Part shown: piece after piece, positions 33,807 through 42,547 of the stretch
Numbering within the stretch: the first letter of the stretch is position 1
How the letters are laid out: each line of letters opens with the position of its first letter
DNA from: Leptothrix cholodnii SP-6
GTDB lineage: Bacteria; Pseudomonadota; Gammaproteobacteria; Burkholderiales; Burkholderiaceae_C
DNA length: 64,000 nucleotides
Direction: 5' to 3'
Assembly: GCF_000019785.1 (NCBI RefSeq)
Contig: NC_010524.1
Span: 2,964,001-3,028,000 of the forward strand
The notes under the pieces: model-generated
What the model was told of the DNA's origin: nothing
The model's database searches: none
Seen by the model: the letters and a program-made list of their open reading frames with translations, nothing else
Program-made: the position numbers and the translations under genes

Positions 33807-35183
33807 GTGCTGAGCACGGTTCGACGCCGGCGGATGGCCTGGCGGGTGGCGTTGCCGGCCGGCCTTGGCGCCCTGCTGCTGGTGATGGCCGCCAACGGCC
33901 TGGCGACGGCGTTCGGGGTGTCGGCCGGGGTGTCGGTTCTGCTGGCGCTGGTGGCCTGCGGGTGCGTGGGGGTGGCGGCGGCCGGCTGGTCCGGGCTGCA
34001 GTCCGACGCCCGCAAGCAAGCGCCTGAAGCGATCGCCACCAGCCGCCCGGCCCCGCCGGTCGACCTGATCGCCGCCGACTGGGAACGCGCCCTGCTCGCC
34101 CGCCTGCCCGGCCTGAGCTTCATCGTGCAGCGTGTCACCGAAGGCGAGCTGACCGACTGGCTGCTGCTGGCCGGCCACGGCCAGGCCGAAGCCGGCCAGG
34201 CGCAGGCCGACACCGCCATCCCGGCCCCCGAGCTGCTGAGCCACTGGCTCGCGCGCCATCCGCAATGTCCGCCCGCCGAGGTGGTCGCGGCGCTGCAGGC
34301 GGCGGGCGACACCGCCACGCCCCCCGGCGCCGACCCGCGGCCCTGGCGCGTGCTGCCGCTGGGCGTGCGGCACAGCGTGCTGTGGCAGCCCCCGACCGCC
34401 AAGGCTGCGCCGGTTCCCCCTGCTCCCGCACCGGCTCCTGTTCCAGCGCCTGCCCCCGCGTCCGTCCCGGCGCCGGCGAAGCCACCCGAGAACGACCGCG
34501 AATCGATCGCCTACACGGTGTCGCACGACCTGCGCGCGCCGATCCGCGTGATCGAGGGTTTCACGCGCATCGTGCGCGAGGACTACGGCCACCTGCTCGA
34601 CCGCATCGGCAACGACCACCTCGACCGCGTGCTCGGCGCCGCCACCCGCATGAACACCATGATCGACGCGCTGCTGGCGCTGTCGCGGCTGTCGAACCAG
34701 CCGCTGGTGCGCGAGGCGGTACCGCTGTCGCAGCTGGCCACGCAGATCATCGAGGAGCTGCGCGCCCAGGCGCCCGGCCGGGTGGTGCAAGCCAGCATCG
34801 AGCCGGATCTGACGGCACAGGGCGACCCGGCGCAGCTGCGCACCGTGCTCGAGAACCTGCTCGGCAACGCCTGGAAATACTCCGCCCGGCGCGCCGAGGG
34901 CCGGATCGAGTTCGGCCTGACGCGGCTGAGTGCGGTGCGCGCCGACGTCGACGCGGCGCAGGATCGCCCGGTCTACTTCGTGCGCGACAACGGCGCCGGT
35001 TTCGACATGCGGTTCGCCGAGCGTCTGTTCGGCGCCTTCCAGCGCCTGCACAGCGCCAGCGAGTTCACCGGCACCGGCGTCGGCCTGGCCTCGGTGCGGC
35101 GCATCATCAACCGCCACGGCGGCGAGGTCTGGGCCCAGTCCAAGGTCGACGAGGGCGCCAGCTTCTACTTCACGCTCGGCTGA
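33807..35183 (+). CDS. Membrane sensor histidine kinase with Pro/Ala-rich linker
   Basis: 458 residues. Two closely spaced hydrophobic helices (about 10-58) form an N-terminal hairpin; a variable region with a Pro-Ala stretch (around 205-230) leads to HisKA with YTVSHDLRAPIR (H240) and HATPase with NLLGNAWKYS, DNGAGFD and GTGVGLASV. The kinase core resembles the phytochrome-type subgroup. The start is GTG 33807 with GAAGGG upstream; ATG 33834 is an alternative. It is divergent from the hybrid kinase, and no response regulator lies beside it on this strand, so it is an orphan or shares the nearby receivers. Confidence 0.88.
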   Translation: MLSTVRRRRMAWRVALPAGLGALLLVMAANGLATAFGVSAGVSVLLALVACGCVGVAAAGWSGLQSDARKQAPEAIATSRPAPPVDLIAADWERALLARLPGLSFIVQRVTEGELTDWLLLAGHGQAEAGQAQADTAIPAPELLSHWLARHPQCPPAEVVAALQAAGDTATPPGADPRPWRVLPLGVRHSVLWQPPTAKAAPVPPAPAPAPVPAPAPASVPAPAKPPENDRESIAYTVSHDLRAPIRVIEGFTRIVREDYGHLLDRIGNDHLDRVLGAATRMNTMIDALLALSRLSNQPLVREAVPLSQLATQIIEELRAQAPGRVVQASIEPDLTAQGDPAQLRTVLENLLGNAWKYSARRAEGRIEFGLTRLSAVRADVDAAQDRPVYFVRDNGAGFDMRFAERLFGAFQRLHSASEFTGTGVGLASVRRIINRHGGEVWAQSKVDEGASFYFTLG

Positions 35184-35201
35184 ACCGGCCGGACGGCGCG
35201 C

Positions 35202-35234
35202 ATCAGCGCCGGATCAGCGCCGGATCAGCGCCGC
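35202..35234. repeat. Three tandem 11-bp repeats spanning the stop of the acetyltransferase gene
   Basis: ATCAGCGCCGG occurs at 35202-35212 and 35213-35223, with a third copy differing in its last base at 35224-35234. The stop codon of the minus-strand acetyltransferase (35225-35227) lies in the third copy, and each copy contains another TCA. Probably slippage; the frame would terminate at once even if copy number changed. Confidence 0.6.
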
Positions 35235-36370
35235 AGCAGCCAGCCGGCCAGCGCGCGCAACGCCATGCGCGAGCGCAGATTCCAGATCGTCAGCCGCTCG
35301 GTCGGCCGCACGCCGTCGAGCCACGGCGTCAGGGCCTCGACCCGGCCGCTGGCGTCGGGCGGCCAGAGCAGGTCGGATTCCTGCGTGGCGCCGTCGCGCA
35401 TCGCCTCGGCCAGGGTCTGCAGCAGCAGTTCCTGGGCCGGCGCCAGGTCGACGACATCCGGCGCCGCAACCGCGTGGCGCTCGAGCCAGACGCCGCCGCA
35501 GCGCAGCCGGATCAGCGCCGCCACGTCCTGACCGCCGCCGCGCATCAGCCGCAACTCGGCCTCGCCGCGCGCGGCCAGCAGCGGCAGGAAGGCGCGGTAG
35601 AAGGCCACCCGCTCGGGCTTGCTGCTGATGCGGTAATGGGCGTCGGCCAGGGGCGACGCCGCAAGCCGCGCCTCGATCGCCAGGAAGCGATCCAGCGCCG
35701 CAGGCATGTCGGCGCCGGTGTTCAGGACCTCGGTGGACAGATCGGGCAGCCGGCGTTTCAACGCATGCTGGACGTGCTCGCGGGCCTGGCGCAGCGCCGC
35801 CGGCCGGCGGACCCGCCACGCCACGGCGTCGCCGCCGAGCGGCTGCCACGGCGCTGCGGTATCGGCCTGCGCGCGCACCTGGAATCCACCCGCCACGCCG
35901 GGCCGAACGGCCAGCTGGCGCAGCGGCCAGCTGCCGGCGTCGAGCTCGGGCAGCGTCAGCACGTGCCAGCGGCTGCGCAGGCCGGCCAGCGCCGACCAGA
36001 GGCCGGCCCAGGCGGTGTCGGCATCGCCCTCGCACAGCACGTGCGGGCGCTCGCCTTCCCAGATGCCGATCGGGCCGAGCTGGCGGACCTCCATCTTCGC
36101 CTGCCGGCTGCGGCGCAGCACCAGCGGCCAGACCGCCTGCAGATGACCGGCGTCGCCCAGCGTCAGCACGAACAGCTCGTCGCCCGGCTGGCGCAGGTGC
36201 TGCCAGGCCAGCCGCACGTAGCGGTGGCTGACGTAGAGCTGGCCGGGCGCGCCGCCGGCCTGCGCGCGGGCCTCGAGCGCGTCCCAGGCCGGACCCAGCG
36301 CCAGCAGCGCGGCCTCGTCGGTGATCAGGTCGGCGCTCACCCGCGTGGCGCTCACAAGCAGGGCGCTCAC
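35225..36370 (-). CDS. BioF2/CelD-like GNAT acetyltransferase
   Basis: 381 residues resembling the Acetyltransf_6 (BioF2-like/CelD-like) group: an N-terminal half with SHRYVRLAWQHLRQPGDELFVLTLGD and QAVWPLVLRR, and a C-terminal half with FYRAFLPLLAARGEAELRLMRGGGQDVAALIRLR. Members of this group are often tied to polysaccharide or cell-surface modification. The start is GTG 36370, overlapping the stop of the ANTAR regulator as GTGA; the codons GTG-AGC-GCC occur three times (residues 1-3, 6-8 and 11-13), so in-frame starts at 36355 and 36340 are possible. Last gene of the run that follows flgL. Confidence 0.75.
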   Translation of the reverse strand: MSALLVSATRVSADLITDEAALLALGPAWDALEARAQAGGAPGQLYVSHRYVRLAWQHLRQPGDELFVLTLGDAGHLQAVWPLVLRRSRQAKMEVRQLGPIGIWEGERPHVLCEGDADTAWAGLWSALAGLRSRWHVLTLPELDAGSWPLRQLAVRPGVAGGFQVRAQADTAAPWQPLGGDAVAWRVRRPAALRQAREHVQHALKRRLPDLSTEVLNTGADMPAALDRFLAIEARLAASPLADAHYRISSKPERVAFYRAFLPLLAARGEAELRLMRGGGQDVAALIRLRCGGVWLERHAVAAPDVVDLAPAQELLLQTLAEAMRDGATQESDLLWPPDASGRVEALTPWLDGVRPTERLTIWNLRSRMALRALAGWLLRR

Positions 36371-36972
36371 AGTCCGGGCAGCGCCAGTTGCTCGACCGCC
36401 TGCACCATCGCGCGGCAGCTGACGTCGAGCGGGCGACCGTCGCGCTCGGCCAGCTGCTGCAGGCGCGCCAGCGCGGCGCTGGCGGTGAGCGAATAGCGAT
36501 GCATGACGATGCCCACCGCGATCGCCACCGGCTGGGCCAGCGGATCGGCTTCGGCCGGTGCCGGCCGGGCGGGCTGCGCCGCCGGGCCGCTGCGCACCTG
36601 CGCCATCACGGCCTCGACCGCCGGCACGATCTGGGCGATGTCGAGCGGCTTGACCAGGTAGGCCTTGGCGCCCAGCGCCTTGATCTGCGCCACGGTGGCC
36701 TCGTCGGAGAAGGCCGACAGGAACATGAACGGCAGGTGCAGGTGCTCGCGCAGATAGGCCGCCACGTCGAAGCCGCTCATGCCGTCCATGCGGATGTCGA
36801 GCAGCGCCAGATCGGGCTTGTGCTGGCGCGCCTGCAGGATGGCGTCGTCGCCGTTGTCGGCGTCGACCACCTCGAAACCGGCCTGCGACAGGCCGTGCAC
36901 CAGGGTGGCGAGCACCAGCCGGTCGTCGTCGACGACCAGGATGCGGCCCTTGCTGTCGGGAGATGGATTCAC
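36367..36972 (-). CDS. Response regulator with ANTAR RNA-binding output domain
   Basis: 201 residues. The receiver domain (10-125) has D15-D17, phospho-acceptor D59 in LALLDIRMDG and K108 in YLVKPL. After a Pro/Ala linker, residues 149-196 form an ANTAR domain (AVGIVMHRYSLTASAALARLQQLA...CRAMVQAV). ANTAR proteins bind paired hairpins in nascent RNA and prevent termination, so this is a post-initiation regulator. It lies 88 bp after a HisKA_2 kinase, the kinase type that normally partners ANTAR receivers (as in PdtaS-PdtaR and EutW-EutV). Its RNA targets are not known. Confidence 0.9.
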   Translation of the reverse strand: MNPSPDSKGRILVVDDDRLVLATLVHGLSQAGFEVVDADNGDDAILQARQHKPDLALLDIRMDGMSGFDVAAYLREHLHLPFMFLSAFSDEATVAQIKALGAKAYLVKPLDIAQIVPAVEAVMAQVRSGPAAQPARPAPAEADPLAQPVAIAVGIVMHRYSLTASAALARLQQLAERDGRPLDVSCRAMVQAVEQLALPGL

Positions 36973-37060
36973 GCTGGATGCTCGGAGTTTTCGATCGATG
37001 GCGGCGGGCTCGCCGACGCGTTCAGGAGTGTCGCATGGCCCCCACGCGCTCGGGCCACGC

Positions 37061-40015
37061 TCAGGCCACCCGGGCGGGTGGGGGCAGGCGCGTGACCACC
37101 GGCGCAGCCAGCGCCACGATCGCCACCACCCGGTCGTCGCGCTGCTCGATGCCGAGCGAGGCGTTGCGGCGCGGCAGCAGGGCCCGCACCAGCCCCAGGC
37201 CCGACACGGTCGACGGCCGGTGGTCGATCCGGAATCCCGGCGGCAGGCTGCCGAGGTTGCCGATCTCGATGCGCACGCCGCCCGGATCCGCCACCAGGCG
37301 GCAGCCCACCGTGCTGCCGGCGGGGCTGTGCTTGATCGCGTTGGTGAGCAGTTCGTTGAGCGTCAGGGCGATCGGGATCGACTCCGACTCGGGCAGGGCC
37401 CAGTCGATGCGCTCGTGGTCGTCGACCCGCAGCTCGATCGTGCGCCCGAAGGTGCGTTCCACCGACTGCGCGATCGCGCTCATCACGTTGCGAAAGCGCA
37501 GCGGCCCGATGTTGCCGACCTGCAGCCCGTAGACCTGCGCGATCGCCTGCACCTGGCCGACCACCTCGGCAATCACCGGCTGGACCTCGGGGCGGCGGGT
37601 GGCGATCTGCTGCATCAGGCCGACGACGCCCTGCAGGTTGTTCTTGATGCGGTGGTGGACCTCCTGCACCAGCATCTCGCGCTGCGCGATCGCGGCTTCC
37701 AGCTCGGCCTGCTGGGCGGCGCGCTGGGCGGTCACGTCGCTGGCCACCAGCAGGATCTGGTCGACCCGCTCGCCCGGACGCGCCAGCGGCAGGAACCGCG
37801 CATCCCACACCTGCGCGACCGCACCGCGCTGCCAGCGGTATTCGCGCTGCGTGACCTGCTCGGGGCTGGCCATCGCCACGCGCACGTCCTCGCGCAGGCG
37901 CTGCGCCGCGGCGGGCGAGAACAGCTGCTCGGGCCGGCAGCCCACCGCCGCTTCGGCCGCCACGCCGCACAGCTCGGCGGCGGCCCGGTTGATCTGCAGC
38001 ACCGCCAGGCTGTTGGCGTCGCACAGCGTGATCGCCATCGGCGCGGCTTCGATGATGCGCTGCAGCGAGGCGCGTGCCTCGGCCACCCGGGCCTCGGCCT
38101 GGCGGCGCTGCTCGATGTCCATCAGCGCGAACATCAGCTCGCGCCGGCCGTGCGCACCGAGCGTGTTGACGACGTTGCCCACCACCCAGAAGGTGCGACC
38201 GTCGCGGCCCTGCACGCGGCACTCGAACATCAGCGCCTCGCCGTCGCGCAGCTCGTCGAGCAGCTCGAGGCTGCGCCGGAACGGGTGCAGCGGCTCGTCG
38301 GTGGCGACCGCATCGATCGCCCGCCCGAGAAAGTCGCCCAGGTCGCCGCCGAACATGCGCCGCGCCGAACGGTTCAGCCACGAGATCACGCCCTGCTCGT
38401 TGACCGTGACGATGCCCACCAGCACCGAGTCGAGCACCGCCCGGTTGCGGTCGGCCTGCTGGCCCAGCACCTGGGCCATCTGCTCGCGCTCGTGCGCCAG
38501 GGTCTCGAGCTGCGCCTGCTGCGCCTTCAGCCGGGTGATCTCGGAGACCACCGCGATCGCCTGCGGCGCGTCGCCGGCCGGGCCGGTGCGGCGGATGCTG
38601 AGCGCGTACCAGTGGCGCTGGCCGTCGTCGTCGGGCACTTCGAGCTCGGCTTCGTGCAGCGTGTCGTGCTCGAGGCCCTCGGCCCAGGCGTCACCTTGCA
38701 CGTGGCTGGCCAGCAGGGTGCGGATGTCGCGCCCCACGCCGGCCCCCGGGGCGAGCCGCAGCATGTGCTCGAAGCGCCGGTTGCACTGCACCAGCGTGTA
38801 GCCGCGCATCGAGGCGATGCCGGCCGGCGAGCTCTCGAGGATGGTCGACAGATCGGCCAGCAGCTGCTCGGCGTGCGCCTGCGCGAGCTGCTGGCGGGCC
38901 ACCGCCAGATCGCGCTCGGCCTCGGCGGTGCGGTCTTCGAGCATGCACATGATGCGGCGCGGGCCGCCACGGCCCTCGTGCGCCTCGTAGCTGCGCAGCA
39001 GCGCGCGCACCCAGCGCGCACCGCCGTCGGCCTGGGGCAGGCTGCCGTCGGCGCCAGCCCAGTGGGCGTCGGGCTCGACCGCCATCAGCTGCTGGTCGGC
39101 GCGCCAGGCCAGCAGCGCCCTGACCTCGGGCGAGGCCTCGCGCACTTCGACCAGCGGGCCGCCGACGAGCTGCTCGAACACCTGGTTGGCGCGCAGCACC
39201 AGCCCGCCCGGGTCGAACAGCGCCATGCCCAGCGGCGAGCGGTCGAACCACTGGTCGAGCTCGCGCGAGTAGCGCTCGGCCTGGTCGCGCGCGGCGTGTT
39301 CGGCGGTGGTTTCCTGCATCAGCGTGAGCAGCAGGTGACGGCCGTCCTGCGTCAGCGTGACGTAGCGTGCCGCGCGCACCCAGCGCACCTGGCCGTCGCT
39401 GTCGATCAGGCGCTGCTCGACCAGCGCCGGCACGTCCGGGTGCAGCGGGTCGCGCATCAGCCGCTCGCGGTCGGCCAGGGTTTCGGCGTGATCGGCGGGC
39501 GGCTGGAAACCGAGCGGATCGTGGCCGATCAGGCGCTCGCGGCTGCCGCCGGCCAGGGTCAGGAAGGCCGCGTTGACGTCGAGGATGCGAAACGATTCGT
39601 CCTGCAGCATGGCCGGGAACGGCGCGCCCCAGAGCATCGCGTGCACATGGCGCAGCGGCCCGTCGGCGATCTGCAGCACCGGCACCTGCTCGCGCAGACG
39701 CAGCGACTCGAGCGGCAGGCACAGCGCCCAGTGGCGCTCGTCGAGCCGGCTGAGCACGGCCAGAGGCCGGCCGTCGGCCGAGCGCGGCGGCTGGACCAGC
39801 GAGCGGTCGCTGCCGATGGCCTGGTTGAGCCACTGCCAGATGGAGGTGTCGAACACGCTGCGCAGGTCGGCCAGGCTCATGCCGACTTCGACGTGCAGGT
39901 GGCGCAAGGCCGCCGGGTTGACGTAGCGCAGACCGGCGCCGGCATCGAACACCAGCACCGGCTCGACCAGGCTGTCGAACAGGGCTTCGGGCAGCATCGT
40001 GGCGGGCCGGTTCAC
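37061..40015 (-). CDS. Multi-PAS HisKA_2 sensor histidine kinase
   Basis: 984 residues, soluble. About six PAS-like modules in tandem (roughly 8-120, 125-240, 250-365, 380-495, 525-645, 655-770) precede a HisKA_2 dimerisation domain with EVHHRIKNNLQ (H787-H788) and a HATPase domain with LTLNELLTNAIKHS. The HATPase G2 region (SGLGLVRALL) is short, as in this subclass. The start is GTG 40015, which overlaps the stop of the HDOD gene as GTGA. HisKA_2 kinases usually signal to ANTAR receivers, and one follows directly. Confidence 0.9.
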   Translation of the reverse strand: MNRPATMLPEALFDSLVEPVLVFDAGAGLRYVNPAALRHLHVEVGMSLADLRSVFDTSIWQWLNQAIGSDRSLVQPPRSADGRPLAVLSRLDERHWALCLPLESLRLREQVPVLQIADGPLRHVHAMLWGAPFPAMLQDESFRILDVNAAFLTLAGGSRERLIGHDPLGFQPPADHAETLADRERLMRDPLHPDVPALVEQRLIDSDGQVRWVRAARYVTLTQDGRHLLLTLMQETTAEHAARDQAERYSRELDQWFDRSPLGMALFDPGGLVLRANQVFEQLVGGPLVEVREASPEVRALLAWRADQQLMAVEPDAHWAGADGSLPQADGGARWVRALLRSYEAHEGRGGPRRIMCMLEDRTAEAERDLAVARQQLAQAHAEQLLADLSTILESSPAGIASMRGYTLVQCNRRFEHMLRLAPGAGVGRDIRTLLASHVQGDAWAEGLEHDTLHEAELEVPDDDGQRHWYALSIRRTGPAGDAPQAIAVVSEITRLKAQQAQLETLAHEREQMAQVLGQQADRNRAVLDSVLVGIVTVNEQGVISWLNRSARRMFGGDLGDFLGRAIDAVATDEPLHPFRRSLELLDELRDGEALMFECRVQGRDGRTFWVVGNVVNTLGAHGRRELMFALMDIEQRRQAEARVAEARASLQRIIEAAPMAITLCDANSLAVLQINRAAAELCGVAAEAAVGCRPEQLFSPAAAQRLREDVRVAMASPEQVTQREYRWQRGAVAQVWDARFLPLARPGERVDQILLVASDVTAQRAAQQAELEAAIAQREMLVQEVHHRIKNNLQGVVGLMQQIATRRPEVQPVIAEVVGQVQAIAQVYGLQVGNIGPLRFRNVMSAIAQSVERTFGRTIELRVDDHERIDWALPESESIPIALTLNELLTNAIKHSPAGSTVGCRLVADPGGVRIEIGNLGSLPPGFRIDHRPSTVSGLGLVRALLPRRNASLGIEQRDDRVVAIVALAAPVVTRLPPPARVA

Positions 40016-41211
40016 GTCAGCTCGATCGCTCCGGCCAGGGCCTTCAGCAGGGCCCGGTTGATGGTGCGCATCTCCAGCAGGGCGCGGTCGGCCGCGTCCA
40101 TGATGTCGTGTGCCGTGCCGCCTTCGAGGCAGCGCACCAGGTGGATCGCGTATTCGTACGGGCCGCTGCTCTCGACCAGCGCCTTGTAGACCTGGTCGGG
40201 CACCGGGATGGTCTTGAGCAGTTCGGCGAACGGCTGCTGCAGCATGCGGTCGAGCAGCGAGAAGACGCCGCAGATGAACATCTCGCTGCAGACGGTCGAG
40301 TCGCTGCCCGGCGGCGCGAGCGCCTCCATCAGCAGGCCGCGGCGCACGGCGGCGAACATCACCGGCCGCTGGTTGGCGTCGCTGCCCGCCGTCACCAGCA
40401 GCAGCGCCAGCCAGCGCTTGAGCCGCTGGTAGCCCAGCAGCATCACGGCGTGGCTGAACGACGAGATCTCCACGCTCAGGCCGAACACCGGCGAGTTGAT
40501 GTAGCGCATCAGCTTGTAGGCCAGCGTCGGGTCGCGCTTGAGGGTGGCCTCGAGCTGGCCCATCGGCGCTTCGGCGTCGACCTGGTTGATCAGCTCGATG
40601 ATGGCCTGCAGGTCGGGCCGGCTGGTGGCCGCGCTGCGTCCGGGCTTGACCTTGATGACATCGTCGATCGGCCAGCCGACCACCGCCACCGCATTGCGCT
40701 GGAAGGCCGATTCCATCTCGGCCATGCTGCGGATGCCGTCCTGGAAGAAGCCGATCGAGCGCTGGATGCCCGCCGGCGCCGGCACGGCGTCGAGGCGGCG
40801 CTCGTCGGCCATGTCGACGATCGCGTACTTGAAGGCGCCCAGCAGTTCGCGCGGCAGCGGCTGGTCGGGGCGGCCCGACAGCAGCAGCATGTTGCCGTTG
40901 GCCGCCAGCGTCAGGATGGCATCGCGGTGCAGCGGATCGCAGGCCATGAACTTGGGCACTTCGATCATCACGTTGGTGGTCGGCTGCACCGTCAGCAGGT
41001 CGGACAGCAGGGTCTCGCTGCGCACCGACAGCGCCACCCGCTGGCCATCGGCGGGCCAGACCTGGCCGACCGCCTCGAGCAGCTCGTCGACGGCCATGCG
41101 CCGTCCGAGCTGCAGGGGCGAGACGGTCAGGCGGGTCGCCATCACGTTGCGTTGGCGGTCGATGACCGGGCAGTAGCTGAGGGCTACCTGGCCGAGGATG
41201 GTTTTGTCCAT
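40012..41211 (-). CDS. HDOD-domain signalling protein with degenerate EAL-like N-terminus
   Basis: 399 residues of the YuxH type. The C-terminal half (about 205-390) is an HDOD domain: LEATLKRDPTLAYKLMRYINSPVFGL, FSHAVMLLGYQRLKRWLALLL. The N-terminal half has the layout of an EAL domain (MDKTILGQVALSYCPVIDRQRNV...LTVSP) but no EAL catalytic signature, so it should not cleave c-di-GMP. HDOD proteins are regulatory scaffolds without a known enzyme activity. It starts 21 bp after flgL and overlaps the following kinase by 4 bp, so it links the flagellar operon to the signalling genes. Confidence 0.88.
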   Translation of the reverse strand: MDKTILGQVALSYCPVIDRQRNVMATRLTVSPLQLGRRMAVDELLEAVGQVWPADGQRVALSVRSETLLSDLLTVQPTTNVMIEVPKFMACDPLHRDAILTLAANGNMLLLSGRPDQPLPRELLGAFKYAIVDMADERRLDAVPAPAGIQRSIGFFQDGIRSMAEMESAFQRNAVAVVGWPIDDVIKVKPGRSAATSRPDLQAIIELINQVDAEAPMGQLEATLKRDPTLAYKLMRYINSPVFGLSVEISSFSHAVMLLGYQRLKRWLALLLVTAGSDANQRPVMFAAVRRGLLMEALAPPGSDSTVCSEMFICGVFSLLDRMLQQPFAELLKTIPVPDQVYKALVESSGPYEYAIHLVRCLEGGTAHDIMDAADRALLEMRTINRALLKALAGAIELT

Positions 41212-41232
41212 GGGGGGTGTCGGATTCGACGG

Positions 41233-42450
41233 TCAGTTGCCGATGTAGTTGAACAGCGAAAGCTTCTGCACCTGCGCATACGACTGCAGGGCGGCCTGGT
41301 AGCTGGTCTGCTTGTTCGAGAAGTCGGAGATCGCCTCCACCATATCGAGATCTTCGGCGTTCGATCGGGTGGTCTTGGATGAAAGAATTCTGGCATCCGT
41401 GCGGTCGCCCACGCCGTCGAGCCGGTTGAGGGTTTCGCCAACCATGGCACGTGCCGACGAAAAGCTGCTGAGCGCCTGATCCATGTCACGCAGGCCGGCG
41501 TTGACGCCCTGCATCACCTGGCCCGGATTGGCGTTCGGATCGTTGAGCACCGCCAGGGCCCGATCGAGCGCGTCGAACACGCTCAGCTCCGGCTGCGACG
41601 GCGCGACCGTGAAGCGGTCGGGCGGCGTGCCGGTGGCCGACGGCGTGCCGCTGATGGTGAACGCCACGCCCGGCACGTCGGTGATCGCCTTGCCGGCGCT
41701 GTAGGGCTGGTTGCTGGCGATCGAGGCGCCGTCGCTGTCGGTGATGCTGTATTCCAGCGCACCGCCGGCACCGGCCGAAAAGCTCACCTCGTAGGACTTG
41801 CCGGTGTAGGCCGCCGGATCGGTGACCTGGCCGGCGTTGACCCAGCCGCTGCCGCTGTTGGCGGCGTCGGCGGCGGTCGTGAAGACGCCGTTGCCGCTGC
41901 GCGCCTGCAGCCAGATCTGCTGGCCGTCGACCGACAGCGGCAGGCGCTCGTCGGTCGCGCCGTTGATCTGCCCGCCGGTCGAGGCGTAGTCGACGCCGCC
42001 CACCGCGTCGAGGAACGGGGCGGTCTGCACGCCCTGCCCGCCGAACAGGTAGCCGCCGTTGCCGTCCTGCTGGTTCGCCACGTTGAGCAGCTGGTTGCGC
42101 AGCTCGCTCAGCTGCAGTGCCACGGCCTTGCGTTCGCCGGCGGTGTAGCTGCCGTTACCGGCCGCCATCAGCGCCTCGCGGGCGGTCTGCACCAGGTCGA
42201 CGGCGTCGCCGAGCGCGCCTTCGGACAGCGTCATGGCGTTGCGGCTGGCGTCGATCACCCGCAAGGTGGTCTCGCCGCGGGTCTGCTCGATCAGGGCCCG
42301 CTCGGCCCGCGCCGCGCCGGTCGGGTCGTCGCTCGGCTTGCCGATCTTCTTGCCGCTGGTGAGCTGGCCCTGCGCCAGCGACAGCTCCTGCTGGCGCCGC
42401 TGCAGCGTGTTGATCGAGGACTCGTAGGTGGAGGCGGTGGACACTCGCAT
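41233..42450 (-). CDS. flgL: Flagellar hook-associated protein 3 (hook-filament junction)
   Basis: 405 residues. The flagellin-like N-terminus is MRVSTASTYESSINTLQRRQQELS with the helix ...GKKIGKPSDDPTGAARA, and the C-terminal helix ends SYQAALQSYAQVQKLSLFNYIGN, the family's closing pattern. The central region (about 170-290) is the variable surface domain. It lies 97 bp after flgK. Together with FlgK it joins the hook to the flagellin filament. Confidence 0.95.
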   Translation of the reverse strand: MRVSTASTYESSINTLQRRQQELSLAQGQLTSGKKIGKPSDDPTGAARAERALIEQTRGETTLRVIDASRNAMTLSEGALGDAVDLVQTAREALMAAGNGSYTAGERKAVALQLSELRNQLLNVANQQDGNGGYLFGGQGVQTAPFLDAVGGVDYASTGGQINGATDERLPLSVDGQQIWLQARSGNGVFTTAADAANSGSGWVNAGQVTDPAAYTGKSYEVSFSAGAGGALEYSITDSDGASIASNQPYSAGKAITDVPGVAFTISGTPSATGTPPDRFTVAPSQPELSVFDALDRALAVLNDPNANPGQVMQGVNAGLRDMDQALSSFSSARAMVGETLNRLDGVGDRTDARILSSKTTRSNAEDLDMVEAISDFSNKQTSYQAALQSYAQVQKLSLFNYIGN

Positions 42451-42547
42451 GGCTGGACTCGATCGGTACGGCGGGGGAAAACGGGGAGGCAGCGGGTTGT
42501 CGGCGGCGGATTCGGCGGGTCAGCGGACAGAACCAGACGGCAGGCCG

